From assembly GCA_030431095.1 (NCBI GenBank), contig JAUIJU010000006.1:1-64000 (forward strand): DNA of 64,000 bases, written 5' to 3'. The DNA is from Gammaproteobacteria bacterium (lineage in GTDB: Bacteria > Pseudomonadota > Gammaproteobacteria > Xanthomonadales > SZUA-36). A model generated the notes under the pieces. The model was not told where the DNA came from. It saw only the letters and a program-made list of their open reading frames with translations, and did no database searches. Positions 53,643 through 63,346 of the stretch are shown here, in pieces. Numbering within the stretch: the stretch's first letter is position 1; the number at the start of each line of letters is the position of its first letter. The position numbers were made by a program, and so were the translations under genes.

Positions 53643-54160
53643 CCGGGCGCGCGCCCGGCCGCTCCCTGCGCATTCTCGGCATCGATCCGGGCTCACGCTT
53701 CACCGGGGCGGGCCTGATCGAGGTGCGCGGCGACCGGGTCAGCGTGCTGCATTACACCGTGATCAAGGCCGGCGCCGGCGATTTTCCCGAGCGCCTCGGT
53801 ATCATCTTCAACGGCGTGCGCGACCTGGTGGCCGCGCACCGTCCGCACGTGGCGGCCGTGGAAACCGTGTTCGTTTCGCACAACGCGGCCAGCGCCATCA
53901 AGCTGGGCCAGGCCCGCGGCGCGGCGGTGTGTGCGGCCATCGACGGCGGCCTGGCGGTAGCGGAGTACGCCCCGCGCGCCATCAAGCAGGCCCTGGTGGG
54001 CAAGGGGGGCGCCGACAAGGTGCAGGTGCAGCACATGGTGCGCGTGTTGCTGGGGTTGCAGGAGGCGCCGCCGGAGGACGCCGCGGACGCGCTTGCTGTG
54101 GCATTATGTCATCACCATACGGAGGGCACGCTGCAGAGAATGGCGGCCCTGCGACAGTGA
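53639..54160 (+). CDS. ruvC: Holliday junction resolvase RuvC
   Basis: 173 residues from GTG 53639. The RNase H-fold endonuclease residues are present: Asp in ILGIDPGS, Glu in [10 protein letters not shown], and the C-terminal acidic pair in [13 protein letters not shown]. It cleaves Holliday junctions with RuvAB. Four-base overlap with yebC. Confidence 0.95.
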   Translation: MTGRAPGRSLRILGIDPGSRFTGAGLIEVRGDRVSVLHYTVIKAGAGDFPERLGIIFNGVRDLVAAHRPHVAAVETVFVSHNAASAIKLGQARGAAVCAAIDGGLAVAEYAPRAIKQALVGKGGADKVQVQHMVRVLLGLQEAPPEDAADALAVALCHHHTEGTLQRMAALRQ

Positions 54161-54200
54161 TACCGGAGAGGAGCGGGGTGACCCGCAGCCGACAACAACG

Positions 54201-54788
54201 ATGATATCGAGACTATCCGGCGCCCTGCTGGAAGTGAACCCGCCGCACGTCGTGGTCGACGTGGCCGGCGTGGGTTACGAGGTGGAGGTGCCCACCGGCG
54301 TGCTCGACGGCCTGCCCCAGGCCGGTCAGCCGGTCGTGCTGCTCACGCATTTCCAGGTCACCCAGGACCACCACGCCCTGTACGGTTTCGCGACCGCTGC
54401 CGAACGCACCCTGTTTCGCCGCCTGCTGAAAATCAGCGGCATTGGCGCCAAGCTGGCGCTGACCATCCTGTCCGGCGCCAGCGGCGACAACCTGGCGCGC
54501 ATGGTGTCCGACGGCGACGCCGCGGCGCTGACCAAGCTGCCGGGCATCGGCAAGAAAACCGCCGAACGCATCATCATCGAGTTGCGCGACAAGCTGGACG
54601 ACCTGCCCGGCGCCACCCCGGGCGCCGTTTCGTCCGGCGGTGGCGGACCCCAGCGCGAAGCGGCCGACGCCCTGCGCGCCCTGGGCTACAAGGACGCCGA
54701 GGTCAGTCGTATGCTGCGCGAGGCCGGCGGGCCCGATCTCGACGCCGAAACGCTGATCCGCCGCGCGCTGCAGCAGGCCGCCTCGTGA
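54201..54788 (+). CDS. ruvA: Holliday junction branch migration protein RuvA
   Basis: 195 residues from ATG 54201. Domain I ([20 protein letters not shown]), the two helix-hairpin-helix motifs ([41 protein letters not shown]) and the C-terminal RuvB-binding domain ([21 protein letters not shown]) are all present. Binds four-way junctions and loads RuvB. Overlaps ruvB by 4 bp. Confidence 0.96.
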   Translation: MISRLSGALLEVNPPHVVVDVAGVGYEVEVPTGVLDGLPQAGQPVVLLTHFQVTQDHHALYGFATAAERTLFRRLLKISGIGAKLALTILSGASGDNLARMVSDGDAAALTKLPGIGKKTAERIIIELRDKLDDLPGATPGAVSSGGGGPQREAADALRALGYKDAEVSRMLREAGGPDLDAETLIRRALQQAAS

Positions 54789-55852
54789 GCGACATGGCCC
54801 CCGACGACGATCGCCTGGTCACGCCCGAGGGAGGTGAGACGGAGCGGGTGTTCGACGCCAGCCTGCGCCCGGCCAGCCTGGACGAGTACGTGGGCCAGGC
54901 GGCGATGCGCGAAAAGCTGGAGATTTATATCGAGGCCGCCCGGCGGCGCCAGGACGCCCTCGATCACGTGCTGATCTTCGGTCCGCCGGGCCTGGGCAAG
55001 ACCACCCTGGCCCACGTGATCGCGCACGAGATGGGCGTGAACCTGCGCCAGACCTCCGGTCCCGTGCTGGAGCGTGCCGGCGACCTGGCCGCGCTGCTGA
55101 CCAACCTTCAGGCCGGCGACATCCTGTTCGTGGACGAAATCCATCGCCTGTCCCCGGTGGTGGAAGAGGTGCTGTATCCGGCGCTGGAAGACTTCCAGAT
55201 CGACATCATGATCGGTGACGGCCCGGCCGCGCGCTCCATCAAGCTGGACCTGCCGCGATTTACCCTGGTGGGTGCGACCACGCGCGCCGGGCTGTTGACC
55301 TCGCCGCTGCGCGACCGTTTCGGCATCGTGGAACGCCTGGAGTTCTACACGCCCGAAGAACTGGCCGCCATCGTGTCCCGCTCGGCCGGCATCCTGGACA
55401 TCGGCGTGGACGATGCCGGCGCCCTGGGCATCGCGCGCCGCTCGCGCGGTACGCCACGCATCGCCAACCGCCTGCTGCGGCGCGTGCGCGACTTCGCCGA
55501 GGTGAAAGGCGACGGGCGCATCACCGGGCCAGTGGCCGACGAGGCCATGGAACTGCTCAAGGTCGACCGTCGCGGCTTCGATACGCTGGACCGCCGCCTG
55601 CTGCAGCTGATCATCGGCCAGTTCGAGGGCGGCCCGGTGGGCGTGGAAAGCCTGGCGGCGGCGCTGAGCGAAGAGCGCGGCACCGTGGAGGACGTGCTCG
55701 AGCCCTACCTGATCCAGCAGGGCTACATCGCGCGCACCGCGCGCGGACGCATCGCCACCGCGCGCGCCTACGCGCACTTCGGACTGTCGCATCCGGGCGG
55801 CGAACCCGGCAGCACAGCGGACGGGGCCGACCTGTTCGGGTCCGGAGACTGA
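54785..55852 (+). CDS. ruvB: Holliday junction helicase RuvB
   Basis: 355 residues from GTG 54785; ATG 54794 is an alternative. The AAA+ core is complete: Walker [20 protein letters not shown], Walker [13 protein letters not shown], sensor [21 protein letters not shown], and the C-terminal winged-helix domain ([22 protein letters not shown]). ATP-driven branch migration with RuvA. Confidence 0.97.
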   Translation: MSDMAPDDDRLVTPEGGETERVFDASLRPASLDEYVGQAAMREKLEIYIEAARRRQDALDHVLIFGPPGLGKTTLAHVIAHEMGVNLRQTSGPVLERAGDLAALLTNLQAGDILFVDEIHRLSPVVEEVLYPALEDFQIDIMIGDGPAARSIKLDLPRFTLVGATTRAGLLTSPLRDRFGIVERLEFYTPEELAAIVSRSAGILDIGVDDAGALGIARRSRGTPRIANRLLRRVRDFAEVKGDGRITGPVADEAMELLKVDRRGFDTLDRRLLQLIIGQFEGGPVGVESLAAALSEERGTVEDVLEPYLIQQGYIARTARGRIATARAYAHFGLSHPGGEPGSTADGADLFGSGD

Positions 55853-55880
55853 CCCCGTTGGCCGCGAAGGCGCGTTCTCG

Positions 55881-56312
55881 ATGACGATGAATGAACCAAA
55901 TGCATCGGGGTATGTCTGGCAAGTGAGGGTTTACTGGGAGGACACCGACGGCGGCGGCGTCGTCTACCACAGCCAGTACCTCAATTTTTTCGAGCGGGCG
56001 CGCACCGAGTGGCTGCGCTCGAAAGGCATCCACCAGGCGCGCCTGGCCGAGGAGTCCGGGGTGGTGTTCGCCATCCGCCGCATGCAGGTGGACTGGATAC
56101 ACCCCGCCCGCCTGGACGACCTGCTGGACGTGTCGGTGCACTCGGTCCGTGCCGGTGCGGCGCGCCTGGTGTTTCGCCAGGACATGCATCGCCATGGCGA
56201 CGGCGCGTTGCTGGCCAGCGCCGAAGTGACCGCTGTCAGCCTCGATGCCGAACAGTTCAAACCCATAAAAATGCCTGATCACATCAGGTCGGAGATCAAC
56301 CATGTCGAATGA
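55881..56312 (+). CDS. ybgC: YbgC acyl-CoA thioesterase of the Tol-Pal cluster
   Basis: 143 residues, hot-dog fold. VYWEDTDGGGVVYHSQYLNFFERARTEWLRSKG contains the catalytic Asp region of the YbgC/4HBT family. It hydrolyses short acyl-CoA or acyl-ACP thioesters; first gene of the Tol-Pal cluster. An ATG at 55887 is an alternative start. Overlaps tolQ by 11 bp. Confidence 0.93.
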   Translation: MTMNEPNASGYVWQVRVYWEDTDGGGVVYHSQYLNFFERARTEWLRSKGIHQARLAEESGVVFAIRRMQVDWIHPARLDDLLDVSVHSVRAGAARLVFRQDMHRHGDGALLASAEVTAVSLDAEQFKPIKMPDHIRSEINHVE

Positions 56313-56988
56313 TTTGCATGTCTGGGAGCTGATTCTGAACGCCAGCCTGGTGGTTCAGGCGGTGATGGCCATCCTGCTGGCCGCCTCCGTGGCTTCCTGG
56401 ATGATCATTTTCCGCAAGCGCGCCCTGCTGAACGCCACCGAGAAAGCCGCGGACCGGTTCGAAGAACGTTTCTGGTCCGGCACTGACCTGACTTCACTGC
56501 ACAATCAGCTGACCCACAACCAGGACGACGACCGTGGCATGGTGCGCGTGTTCCTGGCCGGTTTCGCCGAGTTCCAGCGCCTGCGCGACCAGGGCCGGGC
56601 CTCCGCGGATCGCCTGGTGGGCGGCGCTGAGCGCGCCATGCGCGTGGCCCTGACCCGCGAAATGGACCACCTCGAACACCGCCTGAGTTTCCTGGCCACG
56701 GTGGGCTCGACCTCCCCGTACATCGGCCTGTTCGGGACGGTGTGGGGCATCATGACCTCGTTCCATGCCCTGGCCAACGTCAACCAGGCCACCATCGCCA
56801 TGGTGGCGCCGGGCATCTCCGAGGCGCTGATCGCCACGGCGATGGGGCTGTTCGCGGCCATCCCCGCGGTGATTGCCTACAACAAGTACTCCAACCAGGT
56901 GGATCGCATGGAACTGCGCCTGGACAACTTCAAGGAAGAGCTTTCCAGCATCCTCAACCGCCAGGCGCTGGCCGTTTCCGGGGACTGA
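56302..56988 (+). CDS. tolQ: Tol-Pal system protein TolQ
   Basis: 228 residues with three membrane helices: VVQAVMAILLAASVASWMIIF, then the MotA/TolQ/ExbB channel region LSFLATVGSTSPYIGLFGTVWGIMTSFHAL, and ISEALIATAMGLFAAIPAVIAYNKYSNQV. Forms the proton channel with TolR that energises TolA during cell division and outer-membrane constriction. Confidence 0.96.
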   Translation: MSNDLHVWELILNASLVVQAVMAILLAASVASWMIIFRKRALLNATEKAADRFEERFWSGTDLTSLHNQLTHNQDDDRGMVRVFLAGFAEFQRLRDQGRASADRLVGGAERAMRVALTREMDHLEHRLSFLATVGSTSPYIGLFGTVWGIMTSFHALANVNQATIAMVAPGISEALIATAMGLFAAIPAVIAYNKYSNQVDRMELRLDNFKEELSSILNRQALAVSGD

Positions 56989-56994
56989 TCCGCA

Positions 56995-57441
56995 ATGGCC
57001 GTGCGAACCCGTCGCAAATCCATGTCGGACATCAATGTCGTGCCCTACATCGACGTGATGCTGGTGTTGCTGATCATCTTCATGATCACCGCGCCGATGC
57101 TGAACCTGGGCGTGGAGGTGGACCTGCCCAAGGCCGATGCCGAGCCCCTGGAGTCTGAACAGAACGACGAACCCATGGTGCTGACCGTGCTGGAGAACGG
57201 CGACCTGTACCTCAATGCCGGCGGCGAACAGGACGCGGGCAGCGGCCTGATCGACCCCGAGACCCTGGTGCAGACCGTGTCGGCCATCGTGCGGCGCAAT
57301 CCCGAGGTGCAGGTGCTGGTGGGCGGTGACCAGGCCGTGGGTTACGGCAGAATTTACGACGCCATGGTGCTGCTGCAAAAAGCCGGCGTGCAAAAGGTGG
57401 GCCTGATGTCCGACCCGCTGACGGAGAACCCGGAGGCCTGA
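56995..57441 (+). CDS. tolR: Tol-Pal system protein TolR
   Basis: 148 residues. A basic N-terminus, one membrane helix with the essential Asp (MSDINVVPYIDVMLVLLIIFMITAPML), then a periplasmic ExbD-like domain with the amphipathic LNLGVEVDLP segment. Partner of TolQ; the gap to it is 6 bp. Confidence 0.96.
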   Translation: MAVRTRRKSMSDINVVPYIDVMLVLLIIFMITAPMLNLGVEVDLPKADAEPLESEQNDEPMVLTVLENGDLYLNAGGEQDAGSGLIDPETLVQTVSAIVRRNPEVQVLVGGDQAVGYGRIYDAMVLLQKAGVQKVGLMSDPLTENPEA

Positions 57442-57443
57442 CG

Positions 57444-58349
57444 GTGAACCTCCAGGCCACCCTCTGGGAGACCTGGGAACAGGCCAAGTCACTTGGCCTG
57501 GCGGTGGCCGTGCACGTCATCGCCGCGGCGCTGATCGTGCTGGGCACCATGGACTGGAAGCCCTTCAAGCCGCCACAGATCACCGGCATGACCATCGAGG
57601 CCGTGATGGTGGACACGCAGGCCATGATCGACCGCCGTGACAATGCCCTGCGCGAGGCCGAACAGGCCCGGCAGCGCGAGGAGGCGCGCCAGCAGCGCGA
57701 ACGCGAGCTGGCCGCCCAGCGTGAACGTGAGCGCGTGGCCCGCGAGGAGGCCGCGGCCGAGGAGGCCGAGCGTCAGCGCATCGAGGCCGAACGTCAGCGC
57801 CAGGCCGAGTTGCGCCTGGAGCAATTGCGCGAACGCCAGGAACGCGAGCGCCAGGAAGAACTGGAGCGTCAGCAGGCCGAGCTGGACAAGATCCGTGAAC
57901 AGCGCGCCGAGGTCGAACGCCAGCGCAAGCTCGAGGAAGAGCGCCTGAAACAGCTGGCCGCGAAGCGCGAGGCCGAGGAGGCGGCGCAGCGGCAGGCGGC
58001 AGCCGAGGCCGAAATGCAACGCCAGATGGCGGCGGAACAGGCCGCGCGCCGCCAGGGCCAGATGGCCGACCTGCGCGGGCAGTACATCGGCGCGATCCAG
58101 GCGCAGGTGACCAACAACTGGCTGCGTCCCTCCACGGCGCGCGCCGGCCTGCGCTGTCGCCTGCGCGTGGTGCAGATTCCGGGCGGGGAAATCATTTCCG
58201 CCGGCATCGTGGGCGCCTGCAACGGCGATGAAGCCACGCGACGCTCGGTGGTGGCCGCGGTGGAACGCGCCGGTGCGCTGCCGTACCGCGGTTTCGAAGA
58301 CGTCTTCGAGCGTGAAATCGAATTTACCTTTACCTATGACGGTGACTGA
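57444..58349 (+). CDS. tolA: Tol-Pal system protein TolA
   Basis: 301 residues from GTG 57444, 2 bp after tolR. One N-terminal membrane helix (GLAVAVHVIAAALIVLGTM), a long charged Glu/Arg/Gln/Ala helix (about residues 65-205), and the globular C-terminal domain (YIGAIQAQVTNNWLRPSTARAGLRCRLRVVQIPGGEI) that contacts TolB/Pal. The helix is rich in Arg and Glu rather than the Lys/Ala repeats of E. coli TolA. Confidence 0.95.
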   Translation: MNLQATLWETWEQAKSLGLAVAVHVIAAALIVLGTMDWKPFKPPQITGMTIEAVMVDTQAMIDRRDNALREAEQARQREEARQQRERELAAQRERERVAREEAAAEEAERQRIEAERQRQAELRLEQLRERQERERQEELERQQAELDKIREQRAEVERQRKLEEERLKQLAAKREAEEAAQRQAAAEAEMQRQMAAEQAARRQGQMADLRGQYIGAIQAQVTNNWLRPSTARAGLRCRLRVVQIPGGEIISAGIVGACNGDEATRRSVVAAVERAGALPYRGFEDVFEREIEFTFTYDGD

Positions 58350-58353
58350 ATCC

Positions 58354-59643
58354 ATGAAACGACTGATCATCGCCCTGGCGCTGGCCTTCTGGGCCCTGGG
58401 CGCACAGGCCAAGCTGGAAATCGAGATCGTGCAGGGCAACGCGGCCCAGTTGCCCATCGCCATCGTGCCCTTTCAGTGGCGCGCCGCCGGGCCGCCGCCG
58501 GTGACGGGCGTGGCCGAGGTGGTGTCCAGCGACCTGTACCGCTCAGGCCTGTTCGCTCCGGTCGACGAGGAGGACATGGTGGACCGCCCGGCCGACGCCG
58601 AGTCGATCCGCTTCGGCACCTGGCGCCTGCTGCAGGTGGACTACCTGGTGATCGGCTGGATCAACGACAGCCCTACCGGCGGCTACGACATCGTCTACCA
58701 GCTGTTCGACGTGCACACCCAGGAGCGATTGTTCAGCCAGGTGACGACGGTGGGTCCCGGCGACCTGCGCTTCGGCGCGCACCGGGTGGCCGACGCCATT
58801 TACGAAAAGCTCACCGGGGTGCCGGGCGCCTTCGCCACGCGCATCGCCTACGTTTCCGCCACCGGCGAGGGCGACAGCCTGCGCTACGAACTGGTGGTGG
58901 CCGACGCCGACGGCTTCAACCCGATTACCGTGGTGGGCTCGCCGGAGCCGCTGCTGTCCCCGGCCTGGTCACCGGATGGCGAACGGCTGGCCTACGTGTC
59001 CTTCGAGAAGGGCAATTCGGCCATCTACGTGCAGGAGGTGACCACCGGGGCGCGCGAACTGGTGTCCAGTGGCAAGGGGATCAACGGCGCGCCGTCCTTT
59101 TCACCCAACGGGCGCTACATGGCCCTGACCCTGTCGCGCAGCGGCAACCCGGAGATCTACGTGCGTGAACTGGCCACCGGGCAGACGCGCCAGCTGACCA
59201 GCCACTGGTCGATCGACACCGAACCGGCCTGGTCGCCGGACGGCGACACGGTGTATTTCACTTCCGACCGCAGCGGCCGTCCGCAGATCTATGCCGTACC
59301 GGTGAACGGGGGCACCGCGGAACGCATCACCCGCGAAGGCGACTACAATGCGCGTGCCACCATTGCGCCGGATGGCGCGAGCCTGGCTGTGGCGCACGGC
59401 AGGGGAAACGAGTATCGTATAGCGGTCTGGGATATGGAGGATGAGCGGCTGCGCGTACTCACGCCGGGAAGCCTTGATGAATCGCCGAGCTTCGCGCCCA
59501 ACGGCAGCATGATACTTTACGCGACCCGTGAGGGAACCCGTGGAGTGCTGTCCGCGGTTTCTGCCGACGGCAATGTTCGTCAGAGGATCATTCTCAGCGA
59601 GGGCGATGTGCGTGAACCCGCATGGTCCCCCGTGATCAGGTAA
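58354..59643 (+). CDS. tolB: Tol-Pal system translocation protein TolB
   Basis: 429 residues from ATG 58354; ATG 58336 is an alternative. Signal peptide ends at GAQA (about residue 19). The N-terminal domain (LEIEIVQGNAAQLPIAIVPF) is followed by a six-bladed beta-propeller with repeated SPAWSPDGERLAYVSFE, PSFSPNGRYMALTLSR and EPAWSPDGDTVYFTSDRSG motifs. Periplasmic; binds Pal and TolA. Confidence 0.97.
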   Translation: MKRLIIALALAFWALGAQAKLEIEIVQGNAAQLPIAIVPFQWRAAGPPPVTGVAEVVSSDLYRSGLFAPVDEEDMVDRPADAESIRFGTWRLLQVDYLVIGWINDSPTGGYDIVYQLFDVHTQERLFSQVTTVGPGDLRFGAHRVADAIYEKLTGVPGAFATRIAYVSATGEGDSLRYELVVADADGFNPITVVGSPEPLLSPAWSPDGERLAYVSFEKGNSAIYVQEVTTGARELVSSGKGINGAPSFSPNGRYMALTLSRSGNPEIYVRELATGQTRQLTSHWSIDTEPAWSPDGDTVYFTSDRSGRPQIYAVPVNGGTAERITREGDYNARATIAPDGASLAVAHGRGNEYRIAVWDMEDERLRVLTPGSLDESPSFAPNGSMILYATREGTRGVLSAVSADGNVRQRIILSEGDVREPAWSPVIR

Positions 59644-59712
59644 CTAACATCAACCAGCAATAATAGATTGGCACCCATGACAGGTCGCCCATTTCGTCAC
59701 CAGGAGGAACCC

Positions 59713-60243
59713 ATGAAAATCGCCCTGCGCCTGTTGCTTGCGCTCGCTGTTGCACTCGCCGTATCGGCCTGCCGCAAGGACACCCAGACCGACGATACCG
59801 ACACCACCGCACCGGTGGAGGACACGACCGACGAGGTGGTGACCTCGGCCGCGCCTGATCCCCGCGATTACACGGACGCGCGGAATTTCGACAACCCCGA
59901 AAGCCTCCTGTCCAAGCGCATCATTTACTTCGACTTCGACAAGTCCGAAGTCAAATCCGAGTACCGCAGCATCGTGGCGGCACACGCCTCCTACCTGGCG
60001 TCCAGCTCCAGCGCCCGCGTGACGCTGGAAAGCCATGCCGACGAGCGCGGCACCCGCGAGTACAACCTCGGCCTGGGTGAGCGCCGCGGTAACGCCGTGA
60101 GCGGTGTGCTTTCGGCCGGCGGCGCCCGCGGCAGCCAGCAGGACGTGGTCAGCTACGGCGAAGAACGCCCGACCTGCCGCGTCAGCAACGAAGACTGCTG
60201 GTGGAAGAACCGCCGGGTGGAGATCGTCTACACCGCGAGGTAA
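59713..60243 (+). CDS. pal: Peptidoglycan-associated lipoprotein Pal
   Basis: 176 residues from ATG 59713, with CAGGAGGA upstream. Lipoprotein signal with cleavage before about C20 (ALAVSAC). The OmpA-like peptidoglycan-binding domain has IIYFDFDKSEVKSEYR, LESHADERGTREYNLGLGERRG and the closing NRRVEIVY. Anchors the outer membrane to peptidoglycan and works with TolB. Confidence 0.97.
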   Translation: MKIALRLLLALAVALAVSACRKDTQTDDTDTTAPVEDTTDEVVTSAAPDPRDYTDARNFDNPESLLSKRIIYFDFDKSEVKSEYRSIVAAHASYLASSSSARVTLESHADERGTREYNLGLGERRGNAVSGVLSAGGARGSQQDVVSYGEERPTCRVSNEDCWWKNRRVEIVYTAR

Positions 60244-60246
60244 GCA

Positions 60247-61119
60247 ATGCGAAGCATCAAGAACCGTTTCGCCGCGATGGCCAGCCTGGGGCTGGCCATC
60301 GTCGTTTCTGCCCCGGCCACCGCCCAGGTGGACGTCGATCGCGAACAGATGATGAACCTGGTGTTGCAGGTGCAGCAGCTGCAGGATGAATTGCGCATGC
60401 TGCGCGGTCAGCTCGACGAACAGAGTTACGAGCTGGAAAACCTCAAGCGACGCCAGCGTGACCAGTACCTCGACCTGGACCAGCGCATCAGCGAGCTGAA
60501 CGGCGGTCTGTCCTCCGGCAACCCGCCGGCCGTGGGCGCGACCGGTGTGGCCACCGCGCCGTCCACGGGCGCACCGCCACAGCTGGGCCCCGCCGTGGGA
60601 CCGGCGGCCACCACCGACCCGGTTCGGGCCGACGAAATGCCCGACGTCACCCAGCGTGCCGACACGCCGTCCGACGTGACCGCGTTGGCGGTGCCGGACA
60701 CCGCCACCAGCACCACGGTGGCGACGCCGGAAGAACAACAGGCCGCCTATGACCAGGCATTCCAGGCCCTCAAGGAACTGCGTTACGCGGACGCGGCCGA
60801 GGCGTTCGGCCAGTTCCTGGACGACCATCCCGACAGCGACCTGGCCGGCAACGCCCAGTACTGGCTGGGTGAGTCCTACTACGTCACGCGTAACTACGAG
60901 ATCGCCCTGGAATCTTTCCAGGAACTGGTCAGCGCCTACCCGGACAGCACCAAGCGTGGCGACGGGTTGCTGAAGATCGGCTTCACGCACTACGAGCTCG
61001 AGCAGTATGACCAGGCCCGCGCGGCCCTGGAGCAGGTACAGCAGGAGTTTCCGGACAGCACCCTGGCGCGCCTGGCGGAAAGCCGACTGCGCTCGATGCG
61101 GCTCGAAGGCCAGTTCTGA
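60247..61119 (+). CDS. cpoB: Cell division coordinator CpoB (YbgF)
   Basis: 290 residues. Signal peptide ends near ATAQ; a trimeric coiled coil (QMMNLVLQVQQLQDELRMLR, LDEQSYELENLKRRQRDQYLDLD) covers about residues 35-85, a Pro/Thr/Ala-rich linker follows, and a C-terminal TPR domain (AAYDQAFQALKELRYADAAE, YWLGESYYVTRNYEIALESFQELV) ends the protein. Links PBP1b activity with Tol-Pal. Last gene of the tol operon before queE. Confidence 0.95.
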   Translation: MRSIKNRFAAMASLGLAIVVSAPATAQVDVDREQMMNLVLQVQQLQDELRMLRGQLDEQSYELENLKRRQRDQYLDLDQRISELNGGLSSGNPPAVGATGVATAPSTGAPPQLGPAVGPAATTDPVRADEMPDVTQRADTPSDVTALAVPDTATSTTVATPEEQQAAYDQAFQALKELRYADAAEAFGQFLDDHPDSDLAGNAQYWLGESYYVTRNYEIALESFQELVSAYPDSTKRGDGLLKIGFTHYELEQYDQARAALEQVQQEFPDSTLARLAESRLRSMRLEGQF

Positions 61120-61191
61120 GCCCGCCGTGAACCGGGGCACGCCGGGCGCCGCCACGGGCCGCAACGGCGGCCCCGGGACTTCGATCACCTC

Positions 61192-61884
61192 ATGAACGCC
61201 GCTGTCGACCCGCGGGCGGAGGCGCGCGTGCCCCGCAGCCGCGAAGGCATGCTGAAAATCACCGAGATATTTCATTCCCTGCAGGGGGAGGCGCGCGACG
61301 CGGGGCGCCCCACCGTGTTTGTCCGCCTGACCGGGTGCCCGTTGCGCTGCACCTACTGCGACAGCGAGTACGCCTTTTACGGCGGCGAGTGGATGCATTT
61401 CGACGAGATCCTGGCCGAGACCCGGCGACACGGGGCCCGTCACGTGTGCGTCACCGGCGGCGAGCCCCTGGCGCAGAAGCGCTGTGTGCAACTGCTGGAA
61501 CGCCTGTGCGACGAAGGCTTCGCGGTGTCGCTGGAGACCTCCGGCGCCATCGACGTCAGCGCGGTGGACGCGCGGGTCAGTCGCGTGGTGGACCTCAAGA
61601 CCCCCGCCTCGGGCGAGGAAGCCCGCAATCGCTGGAAAAACCTGGCGGCGCTGACCGCGAACGACCAGCTCAAGTTCGTGATCTGCGACAGGGCTGACTA
61701 CGAGTGGGCCCGACGGCAACTGCGCGAGCGCCGGCTGGAAGCGGTGTGCGAGGTGCTGTTTTCGCCCGCCTGGGGCGAGGTGGACGCGGCGGAACTGGCC
61801 GGCTGGATACTCGAAGACCGCTTGCCCGTGAGGATGCAGGTACAGTTGCACAAAATCCTGTGGGGAGACGTACCCGGAACATGA
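61192..61884 (+). CDS. queE: 7-carboxy-7-deazaguanine synthase QueE
   Basis: 230 residues from ATG 61192; ATG 61249 (MLKITEIF) would give 211, closer to many homologues. The radical SAM cluster is C49-x3-C53-x2-C56 ([13 protein letters not shown]), with [14 protein letters not shown] for SAM binding. It makes 7-carboxy-7-deazaguanine for queuosine. Overlaps queC by 4 bp. Confidence 0.94.
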   Translation: MNAAVDPRAEARVPRSREGMLKITEIFHSLQGEARDAGRPTVFVRLTGCPLRCTYCDSEYAFYGGEWMHFDEILAETRRHGARHVCVTGGEPLAQKRCVQLLERLCDEGFAVSLETSGAIDVSAVDARVSRVVDLKTPASGEEARNRWKNLAALTANDQLKFVICDRADYEWARRQLRERRLEAVCEVLFSPAWGEVDAAELAGWILEDRLPVRMQVQLHKILWGDVPGT

Positions 61885-62600
61885 ACCCATCGCAGACTCA
61901 GGTGCCGGACGACAACCAGGAACACGCGGTGGTGCTGCTGTCCGGCGGACTCGATTCGGCCACCGTGCTGGCCATGGCCCAGGCCCAGGGCCTGGTTTGC
62001 CACCCGCTGGCCGTGGACTACGGGCAGCGCCACCGATCGGAACTCGAGGCCGCGCAGCGCGTGGCCGCGGCGGCGGGAACGGAACTGAAGGTGCTGCAGC
62101 TGGACCTGCGCGCCATCGGCGGCTCGGCGCTGACCGACGACATCGACGTGCCGGAACAAGCCGGGGCGGGTATTCCGGTGACCTACGTGCCGGCACGCAA
62201 CACGGTGATGCTGTCGCTGGCCCTGGGTTACGCAGAGGTGCTGGATGCCGGCGTGATCGCCATTGGCGTGAACGCGGTGGACTACTCCGGCTATCCCGAT
62301 TGCCGCCCCGAATTCATCGAGGCCTTCGAGGCCACGGCGAACCTGGCCACGCGGGCGGCGGTGGAAGGCCGGCGCCTGCAGGTGCTCACGCCCCTGATCC
62401 ACCTGAGCAAGGCGGAGATCATCCGTGCCGGCACCGGGCTGGGCGTGGACTATGCGCTGACCGTTTCGTGTTACCAGGCCGACGAGGACGGCAGGGCCTG
62501 CGGGCGTTGTGATTCCTGCCGCATCCGGCGTGCCGGTTTCGATGCCGCGGGTGTGGCCGATCCCACGCGATACCGGGCGGGCGCGTCGCCGACCGGCTGA
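61881..62600 (+). CDS. queC: 7-cyano-7-deazaguanine synthase QueC
   Basis: 239 residues. The PP-loop ATPase motif is [37 protein letters not shown] and the zinc cysteines in [26 protein letters not shown] are conserved. It converts 7-carboxy- to 7-cyano-7-deazaguanine (preQ0) using ATP and ammonia. Cotranscribed with queE. Confidence 0.95.
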   Translation: MNPSQTQVPDDNQEHAVVLLSGGLDSATVLAMAQAQGLVCHPLAVDYGQRHRSELEAAQRVAAAAGTELKVLQLDLRAIGGSALTDDIDVPEQAGAGIPVTYVPARNTVMLSLALGYAEVLDAGVIAIGVNAVDYSGYPDCRPEFIEAFEATANLATRAAVEGRRLQVLTPLIHLSKAEIIRAGTGLGVDYALTVSCYQADEDGRACGRCDSCRIRRAGFDAAGVADPTRYRAGASPTG

Positions 62601-62609
62601 AAGTGGCGT

Positions 62610-63029
62610 TTACCCGTCCTGCGCCTCGAAGTAGCTCGACAGCGCCTTGCCCTCCTCGCGGGTCATCCGGTTGGTCACGTTGCACATGCTCATGTGGCCC
62701 CCGGCCGCATCCTTCTCATCCACCGGCACATCCGGGCAGATGCGTTCATAGAAATAGAAACGCTCGATTTCCGCGAACAGTTCGTCCGCCGGCCGGCCGG
62801 CCAGGCTGGGCACGTCCTCACGGGTGGAGACGCCGCCCGGGCCATGGCAGCCTTCACACAGTTCCACCAGCTCGGCCAGGCGATCCTCGGGGAGGTTTTC
62901 CGAGCGGCCCTGGGGCAGCGACCTGTCGGCCTGGGAAAGGGCCGTCGCCGTGAACGCGGGCAGGGCGACGGCCAGGGCGACGCCCAGCGCGGCGAGGGCG
63001 CGGCGGGGGATTCCCGGTTTCGTCTTCAT
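62610..63029 (-). CDS. Cytochrome c (class I-like), periplasmic
   Basis: 139 residues from ATG 63029; the frame opens further upstream without a better start. A signal peptide (ALGVALAVALPAFTATALS) precedes a small c-type cytochrome with heme-binding CEGCHG and a likely Met ligand near MSMCNVTNRM. Similar single-heme proteins belong to the c553/c4-like group. Convergent with queC; redox partner unknown. Confidence 0.82.
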   Translation of the reverse strand: MKTKPGIPRRALAALGVALAVALPAFTATALSQADRSLPQGRSENLPEDRLAELVELCEGCHGPGGVSTREDVPSLAGRPADELFAEIERFYFYERICPDVPVDEKDAAGGHMSMCNVTNRMTREEGKALSSYFEAQDG

Positions 63030-63125
63030 GATTTGAGCATAGGCCAGGGATCGCATTGGCGCAGGAGGCGGCGAACCTCGGGCCGGCCGGCGGTCGGCCG
63101 GGACCGTCCAATGTGACACAAAGTC

Positions 63126-63154
63126 TTGAGCGAGGGCGGAATTTACCCTAGAAT
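63126..63154 (+). promoter_or_regulatory. Sigma-70 promoter of the tRNA-Lys gene
   Basis: TTGAGC (63126-63131) and TAGAAT (63149-63154) are spaced by 17 bp. The predicted start near 63161 gives a leader of about 20 nt before the mature tRNA. Confidence 0.78.
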
Positions 63155-63180
63155 TCGCTCCCTTCGAAAGCACCACCTGG

Positions 63181-63256
63181 GGGCCGTTAGCTCAGTTGGT
63201 AGAGCAGTTGACTTTTAATCAATTGGTCGTTGGTTCGAGCCCAACACGGCCCACCA
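63181..63256 (+). tRNA. tRNA-Lys (anticodon TTT)
   Basis: A complete 76-nt cloverleaf: acceptor GGGCCGT pairs with ACGGCCC, D arm GCTC/GAGC, anticodon arm GTTGA-CTTTTAA-TCAAT with TTT at the anticodon, T arm GTTGG-TTCGAGC-CCAAC, discriminator A and encoded CCA. It follows queE-queC and the cytochrome gene, the position of tRNA-Lys in pseudomonad-like tol-pal regions. Confidence 0.97.
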
Positions 63257-63263
63257 TTCTACC

Positions 63264-63306
63264 GGCGTTGGCTTCTTTCCCGCTGTGCGGGAAAACCGCC
63301 AACGCC
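63264..63306 (+). repeat. Nested inverted repeats directly after tRNA-Lys
   Basis: Outer arms GGCGTTGGC (63264-63272) and GCCAACGCC (63298-63306) enclose inner arms TTTCCCGC (63276-63283) and GCGGGAAA (63287-63294) with a 3-nt loop. All 17 pairs are Watson-Crick. There is no T-run after it, so it may be a processing or termination hairpin of the tRNA transcript. Confidence 0.65.
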
Positions 63307-63346
63307 TTGAATCCTTCCTGAAGTCGGTCATCCACGAATCCGCGTT

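Noticed and set aside
59650..62196. An 848-residue open frame on the minus strand, antisense to pal-cpoB-queE-queC
   Set aside because: It overlaps four well-identified genes on the opposite strand and has repetitive low-quality composition; it results from GC-rich codon bias.
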